Part shown: positions 35,501-41,845 of the stretch, piece after piece
Numbering within the stretch: the first letter of the stretch is position 1
Layout: every line of letters begins with the position of its first letter
Origin: Halospina sp040196175
GTDB taxonomy: Bacteria; Pseudomonadota; Gammaproteobacteria; Pseudomonadales; Oleiphilaceae
NCBI RefSeq assembly: GCF_040196175.1
Contig: NZ_JBEFNF010000001.1
Span: 372,001-436,000, forward strand
Direction: 5' to 3'
DNA length: 64,000 nt
Notes under the pieces: generated by a model
Seen by the model: only the letters and a program-made list of their open reading frames with translations
Database searches by the model: none
What the model was told of the DNA's origin: nothing
Translations under genes and position numbers: made by a program

Positions 35501-37121
35501 CGACGACCCGGATGACGCTGATACCCTCAGCTATACGCTCGTGGAATCACCGGATGGAATGAGCATTGAGGGCGATACTGGAAGGGTGGATTGGACTCCG
35601 GAAGCCGGACAGGGGGGAACCCATCCGGTGACCATCCGGGCAGCTGATCAGGGCGGCACCGCGACCGAGCAGAGCTTCCAGGTTACCGTGGCCTCCAGCA
35701 ACGAGGTTCCCGTGATCACCTCGGAGCCACCGGCGATGGGGTATGTGGACAGCACCTATCGCTACCAGGTGGTGGCGAGCGACCCCGAGGGTGCTTCACT
35801 GAGTTACAGTCTGGATCAAGCACCGGATGGCGTCGCCATCAATAATTCCGGAAACCTCAACTGGATTCCGTCGCCAGGCCAGTCAGGTCAGAACCGTATT
35901 AGTGTACGTGTAACGGATGAGCGGGGTGCCACTGCAACGCAGTCATTCACGGTCACCGTATCGGCCACGAACCAGCGCCCGGTCATCGAAAGCCTACCGC
36001 CCCAGGGCGCCAGGGTTGACCAGCCCTATCATTACGACGCCAATGCGAGTGATCCGGATGGGGATGTGCTCACATACGTGCTCTCACAGGGGCCATCCGG
36101 GATGAGCATTGATTCCAGTACGGGCAGCATTCAGTGGACACCTGGTGAATCCCAGGAAGGGACGGTTCCAGTGCGCCTGGACGTCTCCGACGGTCGTGGT
36201 GGACAGACCAGTCAGACGTTCGAGATTCAGGTTTCCAGGGATAATGCGGCACCAACAATAGTCAGCGCCCCGGAAACCGTAACCGAACCGGATACAGAAT
36301 ACGTCTATCAGGCTCAGGCTAGTGATCCGGACGGAGACCCGCTGACGTTCTCGCTGGAAGCAGGACCTTCCGGCATGACAGTGGACGCCGACAATGGTCT
36401 TATTCTCTGGACGCCAGGGGAGAACCAGGCAGGCGAGCACAGTGTTGCGCTGCGTGTATCTGACTCGAAAGGAGGTCAGAACACCCAGTCCTTTAACCTC
36501 GTGGTGACGGGTGACAACGAGGCCCCAGTGATTGAGAGTGCCCCGATAACCAGTGCGCGCGTTGATGAGCCCTATCAATACGAGGTTAAGGCCACCGATC
36601 CGGACGGCGACGACCTGGAGTACCGGCTGCGCGAGGCGCCGGCCGGGATGGCCATTGGGGCGCAGTCCGGCACTCTGTCCTGGACACCGGGTGCGGCACA
36701 GGAGGGGAGTTTTACCGTGGACCTGGTGGTGAACGACCCGGCCGGAGGGACTGCCTCCCAGCGGTTTACTGTGGAAGTAACTAAAGAGGGTGAGCCGCCC
36801 TACCTGGCCAATAAGCCGGCAGCACGCGCCGAAGTTGGTGAGCAATATCGGTTCAAGGTGCTGGCTGTTGACTTCGAAGGTAATGCCGCCAGTGTCGAGC
36901 TGGCATCCGGTCCCGACGGCATGACCCTCAGCGATGACAGCAACGTCCCCGAGCTGCGCTGGACGCCGGCTGAAGGGGACTGCACCAAAGAGGTCACTCT
37001 GGTACTGGAAGACCGTTTCGGCCAGTCCGAGCAGGTGACCTTCAGCATCAAGGTGCTCGCGGCGCCCAAACGGTTGAACCGCATCCAGTGCTCGAAACAG
37101 TCCCAGGCTTGTGGCGACTAA
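32553..37121 (+). CDS. Giant secreted VWA / PKD / Fn3 / cadherin-like repeat protein (1522 residues)
   Basis: This is an exported, probably surface-attached or secreted scaffold. Order: signal peptide (ending near residue 42, AAYSQA); von Willebrand A domain (~45-280) with an intact MIDAS start D53-E-S55-G-S57; PKD domain (~285-370); second PKD (~378-490); Fn3-like domain (~495-585); then ten tandem He_PIG/cadherin-like repeats of ~91 residues (~590-1505). Each repeat has DPDGD-type calcium-binding loops and the GxxIDxxTGxIxWTP signature. A short Cys-containing tail ends the protein. GGGAG precedes ATG 32553; ATG 32592 is an alternative start. No LPXTG, autotransporter barrel or RTX repeats are seen, so the secretion route is unknown. 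It lies 22 bases upstream of the transglutaminase-like gene and is its likely partner. Confidence 0.88.
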   Translation: MLFEKLCQRRLRAMKWMSVPSLSFVCLVAMLAAWPFAAYSQAPVAADLIMVVDESGSMSGEQRWLREMAPLLESNLNSYGIGSESQKNLYGVVGYLGSPRSLEVGGDLFGSSEEFVEAARGLRTYGGTEDGWRGIQSALDDYPRRNGAALNIILATDEDRDNRDSSITFDSLLEKLNGQRALLNAVVNVRIECEDGTRALGMDSIGNGYVADGAGGFSLCDNPTAVSGGGRTIDHYVDLAIQNGGAVWDLNVLRSGGANAESFTEAILDIKVEEILDQRPVDDLVAVANAAPNPAVAGQSVTLDGTNSFHQEDDRGIVRWEWDLDDDGNFEASGPKVTTQFPELGEYPVTLRVTDDADSPATSRASVTVDVSTPPLEPTADTGGPYRFCPQTKPWRLDASESVNPDDGQSEPGQPEDRIVSYEWDLDDDQAFDDASGPTVDATPQLADLGVGDHLIRLRATDNTSKAFPSSGKPDLTDTAVTQISVLDESAAVCNCLTDLAARAKMRKVQLTWTDSGAHQYGVYRSKQEGGPYERIALTDNRYSGYLDSGLELDTTYYYMVRELDRAGQTLCQSREVSVTPQARRLNESNRTPEIVSAPVIEATEGQRYEYAVQAQDPDRRERLTYSLPVSPSGMNIDATTGLIEWEPVNAQVGDQTVIVRVTDNQGAHSEQDFVVSVSNVNQAPEIVSSPVTEAVELKTYEYQVEALDPDKGDSLTYALDSAPNGMAIDAATGKIRWTPEEGQAGRGSVSVSVTDSAGETDQQSFEVDVRERNHLPEITSEPPTSTTEGKSYNYLVMATDQNEDDTITFGLDQAPAGMTIDPANGLIDWTPQEDQVGTTNVAVSASDSRGGSTSQSFTIEVDEANRAPEILTDSLPQAREDQAYRFTLNAQDPNQGDELEYSLTSGPSNMEINAASGELAWYPVNNQVGQHEVTIRVSDEEGLHDEATFQVEVENANDSPFFVSQPVYQASVDSAYVYDASADDPDDADTLSYTLVESPDGMSIEGDTGRVDWTPEAGQGGTHPVTIRAADQGGTATEQSFQVTVASSNEVPVITSEPPAMGYVDSTYRYQVVASDPEGASLSYSLDQAPDGVAINNSGNLNWIPSPGQSGQNRISVRVTDERGATATQSFTVTVSATNQRPVIESLPPQGARVDQPYHYDANASDPDGDVLTYVLSQGPSGMSIDSSTGSIQWTPGESQEGTVPVRLDVSDGRGGQTSQTFEIQVSRDNAAPTIVSAPETVTEPDTEYVYQAQASDPDGDPLTFSLEAGPSGMTVDADNGLILWTPGENQAGEHSVALRVSDSKGGQNTQSFNLVVTGDNEAPVIESAPITSARVDEPYQYEVKATDPDGDDLEYRLREAPAGMAIGAQSGTLSWTPGAAQEGSFTVDLVVNDPAGGTASQRFTVEVTKEGEPPYLANKPAARAEVGEQYRFKVLAVDFEGNAASVELASGPDGMTLSDDSNVPELRWTPAEGDCTKEVTLVLEDRFGQSEQVTFSIKVLAAPKRLNRIQCSKQSQACGD
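34321..37060 (+). repeat. Ten in-frame tandem repeats of about 273 bp (He_PIG/cadherin-like)
   Basis: These repeats encode units that begin NxxPxIxSxPxxxxxxxxxYxY and contain a DPDxGD-like loop and a [I/V]xWTP strand. Unit starts are near 34324, 34597, 34870, 35146 and onwards. Units are diverged at DNA level, so recent slippage is not evident. A degraded piece of the ninth unit is found again at 40566-40767. Confidence 0.85.
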
Positions 37122-37143
37122 CAGGAATTCAGGGAGAGAAACC

Positions 37144-40110
37144 GTGTATACCGAATTTACAACCGACGCCCTTTTCACGACTCGAACCCGGAGAATCATC
37201 AGCGCTCTGGTGCTGTTCTTCTTCATCTTCACCTTCTACTCCCCGGCGGTCGCGTCCGCCGTGGACAAGGCAAGAGAGAACTGGAATCCGCCAGTCAATT
37301 CCCTGGAGCACGTGAATCCAGTCGGCAAGACCTTGGAATCACTGAATGCGCAAGTCAGGGAACTGAAGCAGACAGTTGCCGATTCCGGGGAAAAAGGCGA
37401 CCGGCCCGACGTTGAGCCGATGCTCGAGGAAATCGCCACCCTGGCGGACGAATTCGTCGAGCGGGACGAACAAACGCGCGCCGAGATTCGCAGCACGGAG
37501 GCGCACCTGAGGAATGAGGGCGTCGCCGGGAAAGTCCTGGAACGCCACCAGGCGTATAAGCAGCATTATCAGCGCCAGGCCGATGCGGTGCGGGAGCATG
37601 TGCAGCGTCTTGCTGAATGGAAGCCGCAGGAGCAGAATCTCGACGACCTGAAGACGGCGATCGACGATCTGCAACCCTACCTCGAATACCCGGCGCGCAA
37701 TCCCCAGGAGAGCTTCAGCAATGACCTGGACTTCGTCAGTCCGCCTCCCAGGTCGCTCTTTACAGAGCAGTCCGATATTAACGCACTGCTGAATCTCAAC
37801 GGGGATGAAACCTGGAGCCAGTCCGATTTTCTCGAAACCGACAGCGCAACCGCAGCGGGTGAGAACATTGAGGAAAAGGTCAGCGAGCTGTCAGGTGATC
37901 CCCTGGCGATGTTCCAGTGGGTCCACGATAATCTCGACTACGTGCCCAGCTACGGCGTGATGCAGGGCGCCGACTACACGCTCGCCAGCGGGCGCGGCAA
38001 CGCCTTTGACATTTCCAGCACCCTGATCGCCATGTACCGCGAAGCCGGCATCCCGGCCCGCTATAGCTACGGCACCGTGGCACTTCCCGCGGAAGCGGTG
38101 CAGAACTGGGTGGGCGACGTGGCCAATGTGGACGCGGCCACCAACATTCTCAGCCAGGGCGGTATCCCCCAGACCCAGGTCAGCTACGGCGGCGCGGCTG
38201 AAGAAATCGAAATGGAGCACGTCTGGGTCGAGGCTTATGTGGATGGCCAGTGGGTGGCGCTGGACCCCAGCTTCAAGCAGTACGACTACCAGGAAGGGGT
38301 CGATATTGAATCCGAGGTACCGCTGGACGCCGAAGGCCTGGTGAACCAACTGGAAAGCGGTGCCACGGTGAACGAAAGCGAGGGCTGGGTTCAGGGCGTG
38401 GACGCCGCCAGCCTCCAGACTGAGCTCAATGACTACCAGAGCCAGGTCGAGAGCTTCATCAACAACCAGCACCCGGACGCCACGCTGGGCGAGGTGCTTG
38501 GCAGCCGCAGCATCATCCCCAATGAAGCGGATTCTTTGGCGGCGGTGGAGCTGCCCTACGAGCAGATCCAGGCCAGCGCCGTCAGGCCCAACCTGCCGCA
38601 AGGCCTGTTTTATGAGTTCCGACTCCAGATAGGGGATACGACAGGTGGCCAGTTCGGCATCCCGGTGCAATGGAATTCCCTCCAGGCAGAACTGGACCGG
38701 CCCACGCCCGAGCTGCTTGGCAAGGACCTGGCCATCAGCTTCCGCCCGGCCAGCCAGGCGGATGAGCAGGCCATCGCCAGTTATATTCCGGACGATCTGG
38801 AAGATCCCGAAGATCTGCCCAGCTCACTGCCGGCCAACAGCATCCACATGATCGGCGAGATCACGCTGGACGGGGAAGTGGTCGAAAGCACCGGCCAGGT
38901 CACACTGGGCGAGGCGATGATGACACGCCTGGGCTACGTCAAGCCCCAGCACGGCTGGCGTAAGTCCGAGAACCACCTCACCGCCGGCCAGTATCAGGCG
39001 GTGGGGCTGGACATGCAGGGGATCAGCCCCGACCAGCTGGAATCCCTGCAGTCGGATCTGGAAGGGGTCCAGTCCAAGCTGGAGGCGGAGGATTTCAGTG
39101 GCCTGACCCGCCATGATCTGACCGGCGCCATCCTGCAAAGCGGCATCCAGGGCTATCTGGCCGAGACCTACGCCATGGACCGCATCGCCGCTCAGTCCTC
39201 GGGCATCATCTACCACCGCAGCCCAAGCTACGGCACCTTCTCCACCAGCATGCAGGTGCAGTACAACTTCGGCATCGCGCAGAAGGTACTGTTCAGTGGC
39301 GTGGTCATGGACATGGACCGGATCGAGTCCAATACGGAATCCAGGGAGAACTGCTACGAGGACTGGGTGGCATTCAACCGGTCATCGGGCATGCGCAGCA
39401 GCGCCTATGAGCACATCATCCCGGAGCGGCTGTTCTCCACCGAGAACAGCCAGGCGGAGGGCGTATCAACCGCCAAGGCGCTGTCCAAGGCCATGGCGGA
39501 CGGGCAGCGGATCTACACGCTGACGGAGGACAACGAAGAGCAGTTGTCGAACATCACGATAGACGATGAGGCCCGCAGTGAAATCCAGCAAGCGCTGAGC
39601 CGTGGCTATGAGGTCACGGTCCACCAGAAGCCGATCAACGTCAATGGCTGGGAGGGTAGTGGTTACTCGATCATTGATCCCGAGCGTGGGGTTGGGGCTT
39701 ATAAGATTTCTGGGGGCGTAAATGGGGGAGTACTCCAAGGTATTTCTACGGGACTTTCTGGACTACTCGGTGGCATTGGTGGTTTCCTGGAGAAATATAA
39801 AACGAACCAGATTGGCAAAGTGCTGTTCAGTCCAGAATTGGAGCGACTTCAGAAACTGGCAGGAAAAGCTGGAACAGTTGGGGCGTTGGGGCTGATCGCG
39901 CAGCTAGTAAACATCGGTAACGGAGATGCAGACACCGTTGATAAAGTCGGCCAAGCAAGTAGCGCAGTTTTTGGTTTCGCGCTCACATCATTTCTAACGA
40001 GTAGCCTCTTAGCTACGGCGCCCGCTCTTTTAGCTATTCTTGGAGGGATATTAATTGCGGTCGCTGTTTCCGTTGTCATGGCACAGTTTACAAAAAGGTA
40101 TTTCAAGTGA
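37144..40110 (+). CDS. Large exported protein with inactive transglutaminase-like domain and variable hydrophobic C-terminal tip
   Basis: This protein has 988 residues. An N-terminal hydrophobic segment (~20-38, ALVLFFFIFTFYSPAVASA) acts as signal or anchor, followed by a coiled-coil region (~60-190). The transglutaminase-like core (~250-385) keeps His359 (EHVWVEAYVDG) and Asp374 (ALDPSFK), but the catalytic Cys position is Ala287 (GRGNAFDISS). A beta-rich part (~400-730) leads to EHIIPERLF and the pre-tip motif VGAYKISGG (850-858). The last ~130 residues form a Gly-rich tip with two hydrophobic helices. G+C falls from about 65% to about 45% near base 39690, at this motif. GTG 37144 has AGGGAGA ahead; GTG 37111 is an alternative. 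I infer a polymorphic-toxin-like protein; toxicity is not shown. Confidence 0.75.
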   Translation: MYTEFTTDALFTTRTRRIISALVLFFFIFTFYSPAVASAVDKARENWNPPVNSLEHVNPVGKTLESLNAQVRELKQTVADSGEKGDRPDVEPMLEEIATLADEFVERDEQTRAEIRSTEAHLRNEGVAGKVLERHQAYKQHYQRQADAVREHVQRLAEWKPQEQNLDDLKTAIDDLQPYLEYPARNPQESFSNDLDFVSPPPRSLFTEQSDINALLNLNGDETWSQSDFLETDSATAAGENIEEKVSELSGDPLAMFQWVHDNLDYVPSYGVMQGADYTLASGRGNAFDISSTLIAMYREAGIPARYSYGTVALPAEAVQNWVGDVANVDAATNILSQGGIPQTQVSYGGAAEEIEMEHVWVEAYVDGQWVALDPSFKQYDYQEGVDIESEVPLDAEGLVNQLESGATVNESEGWVQGVDAASLQTELNDYQSQVESFINNQHPDATLGEVLGSRSIIPNEADSLAAVELPYEQIQASAVRPNLPQGLFYEFRLQIGDTTGGQFGIPVQWNSLQAELDRPTPELLGKDLAISFRPASQADEQAIASYIPDDLEDPEDLPSSLPANSIHMIGEITLDGEVVESTGQVTLGEAMMTRLGYVKPQHGWRKSENHLTAGQYQAVGLDMQGISPDQLESLQSDLEGVQSKLEAEDFSGLTRHDLTGAILQSGIQGYLAETYAMDRIAAQSSGIIYHRSPSYGTFSTSMQVQYNFGIAQKVLFSGVVMDMDRIESNTESRENCYEDWVAFNRSSGMRSSAYEHIIPERLFSTENSQAEGVSTAKALSKAMADGQRIYTLTEDNEEQLSNITIDDEARSEIQQALSRGYEVTVHQKPINVNGWEGSGYSIIDPERGVGAYKISGGVNGGVLQGISTGLSGLLGGIGGFLEKYKTNQIGKVLFSPELERLQKLAGKAGTVGALGLIAQLVNIGNGDADTVDKVGQASSAVFGFALTSFLTSSLLATAPALLAILGGILIAVAVSVVMAQFTKRYFK
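38908..39188 (+). repeat. Direct repeat, copy A (inside the transglutaminase-like gene)
   Basis: These 281 bases reappear at 40768-41048 with about seven mismatches by eye (roughly 97% identity), offset by exactly 1860 bases. The segment codes for residues ~589-682 of the large protein (GEAMMTRLGYVKPQHGW and on). The pair could support recombination that would swap or delete the C-terminal tip and the small downstream gene. Confidence 0.9.
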
Positions 40111-40526
40111 TGATGGGGTACTATGAAGTGGCAGGTTCTCTGCTATTGCTCAGCGTTATATGCTGCACGACTTATTATGTTTGGTACCTGACATGGCCGG
40201 TTGTCGATGGGAAGATTACAGATGTCGAAGAGGGGGTAAGGCCCTCAGATGGTGTGGTTGGTCCTCGCAAATATCGTTTCATCACCTATGAGTATTATGT
40301 AGAAGGCGAAAAATCTGTTTCTAGTGTCCAGAGTCTCTTTCTCTCTGGTGCGCTGGGGCCAAAAAAATTAATAGGAGAGCCTATTCGGGTTGCCTATTGC
40401 CGCCCCTTTCCTCGGGCATCTTGTCCCAAGCGTCCACTGGTTGATGGATTCGCATTGATGGTGTGGAATGCGCCCATGTTGACAGTTATTGCCATCGCGT
40501 TCATGGCTGCTGAGCTAGGGGCATGA
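40107..40526 (+). CDS. Small two-helix membrane protein overlapping the large gene (DUF3592-like, candidate immunity protein)
   Basis: The protein is about 139 residues: an N-terminal membrane helix (VAGSLLLLSVICCTTYYVWYL), a soluble beta-rich middle starting WPVVDGKITDVEEG with ITYEYYVEG and PIRVAYCRPFP, and a C-terminal helix (APMLTVIAIAFMAAE). This order resembles DUF3592 membrane proteins. Its start overlaps the stop of the large gene: GTG 40107 has AAGG eight bases ahead, and ATG 40110 and 40113 are also possible. G+C is low (about 45%), like the tip of the large protein and unlike the flanks. Position, coupling and shared base composition suggest it protects against, or assembles with, the tip. 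That is inference; DUF3592 is not an established immunity family. Confidence 0.7.
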   Translation: MMMGYYEVAGSLLLLSVICCTTYYVWYLTWPVVDGKITDVEEGVRPSDGVVGPRKYRFITYEYYVEGEKSVSSVQSLFLSGALGPKKLIGEPIRVAYCRPFPRASCPKRPLVDGFALMVWNAPMLTVIAIAFMAAELGA

Positions 40527-40565
40527 TGAGTGCAAGGTGTTTGTTGTACAAGTTTGGTTATTGCC

Positions 40566-40767
40566 CGAGTACGCAGTCCTTTAATCCTCGTGGTCACGGC
40601 TGACAACGAGTCTCCGGTTATTGAGAGCGCCCCAGTAACTAGCGCCCGGATTGATAAACTTACCAATACAAAGTGCAGGCTATCGATCCCAACAGTGATG
40701 TGGAATACAGGCTGCGGGAAGCGTCGGATGGTACGTCAATCGGTGCCCAGACCGGGGCTGTCTCCTC
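40566..40767 (+). pseudogene. Degraded fragment of the giant protein's ninth repeat
   Basis: This segment aligns with 36477-36680 of the giant VWA gene. In pieces it reads like DNESPVIESAPVTSARID, then TYQYKVQAIDPNSD and VEYRLREASDGTSIGAQTG. At least two single-base frameshifts (near 40584 and 40656) and an in-frame deletion break it. Identity is about 70-75% by eye, clearly lower than that of the following fragment. It is a remnant of a former second copy of the giant gene. Confidence 0.8.
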
Positions 40768-41048
40768 GGCGAAGCGATGATGACACGCCTGGGCTACGTC
40801 AAGCCCCAGCACGGCTGGCGTAAGTCCGAGAACCACCTCACCGCGGGCCAGTATCAGGCGGTGGGGCTGGACATGCAGGGGATCAGCCCCGACCAGCTGC
40901 AATCCCTGCAGTCGGATCTGGAAGGGGTCCAGTCCAAGCTGGAGGCGGAGGATTTCAGTGGCCTGACCCGCCATGATCTGACCGGCGCCATCCTGCAAAG
41001 CGGCATCCAGGGCTATTTGGCTGAGACTTACGCCATGGACCGCATCGC
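40768..41048 (+). pseudogene. Fragment of the transglutaminase-like gene (direct repeat copy B)
   Basis: This segment is about 97% identical to 38908-39188. It keeps an open frame for about 94 codons but has neither start nor end of the parent protein. It joins directly to the giant-gene fragment on its left, as if a segment matching roughly 36681-38907 had been lost. On its right it joins the transposase relic at CGCATCGCTGG. It is not expected to be expressed as a functional protein. Confidence 0.88.
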
Positions 41049-41845
41049 TGGTCGCGGCGCGCGAGTTGCTGCATCTGCCCATCGATGATCTTTTGGTTGT
41101 GGCCGGCGAGTTTGTAAACCCGCAGCTGTCACGCTCGGCGCTGCACCGAATGCTCAAGCGCCGCCAGGTTCCCACGCTGGCCGAGCTGCGGCGCCAGGAG
41201 GCGGGTGACGCCAATGGGCGCGCTCACAAGCCGTTCAAAGAGTATGGGCCGGGCTTTGTCCATGTCGACATCAAGTATCTGCCCCAGATGCCGGATGAGA
41301 GCCATAGGCGCTACCTGTACGTGGCCATCGACCGCGCTACCCGCTGGGTCTTTGTGCAGGTGCGCGACAGCCAGTCCGCGGCCGATGCCCAGGCGTTCAT
41401 GCGCCAGCTCACCGACAAGGCCCCGTTCCGGATTGAGAAGCTGCTCACCGATAATGGCAAAGCGTTTACGGATCGGTTCTCACGTGGCGGCTAGCGCAGC
41501 CCCAGTGGCAACCATCCAGTGGACCACTACTGCCATCAGCAGGGCATTGAGCACCGTCTGATTGCCCCTGGCCGGCCCCAGACCAACGGCATGGTTGAGC
41601 GGTTCAATGGGCGCATCAGTGACGTACTCGCCACACGGCGCTATGATTCCCGCGAGGATCTTGAGACCACTCTCAAGCGCTACAACTGGCTTTACAATCA
41701 CCAGATCCCTCAGCGGGCACTGAACCATCAGCCGCCCATACAGGCGATGAAGCAAAGGCAGGCTGAACGGCTTGAGTTATTCCATAAAAAAGTTATCGAT
41801 CATCCGGCGCCCCGAATCCCTGCACCAAACCAAAAGGCTACATAA
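41049..41845 (+). mobile_element. IS481-family transposase remnant (5'-truncated, in-frame stop)
   Basis: The frame reads as the C-terminal two thirds of an IS481-type DDE transposase. It has LPIDDLLVVAGEFVNPQLSR, the first Asp in FVHVDIKYLPQMPDE, the second in LLTDNGKAFTDRF and the Glu in NGMVERFNGRISD, followed by YNWLYNHQIPQRAL. The N-terminal helix-turn-helix part is missing, cut at the junction with the duplicated fragment. A TAG at 41492-41494 interrupts the frame between FSRGG and RSPSGNHP with no frameshift, so it is a point mutation. No terminal inverted repeats were recognised. The end overlaps the convergent metG stop by eight bases. The element is dead. Confidence 0.9.

Noticed and set aside
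34321..37060. CRISPR or satellite-type repeat array
   Set aside because: The ~273-bp periodicity is protein-coding and in frame, with diverged cadherin-like units.
40530..40823. A 97-codon frame read as a separate gene after the small membrane protein
   Set aside because: It is a frameshifted mixture of the two duplicated fragments and resembles the giant protein only in pieces.
40768..41088. A 103-codon frame as a second functional immunity or orphan toxin gene
   Set aside because: It is a near-identical internal piece of the large protein (residues ~589-682) with no start, signal or end of its own, running into the transposase relic.
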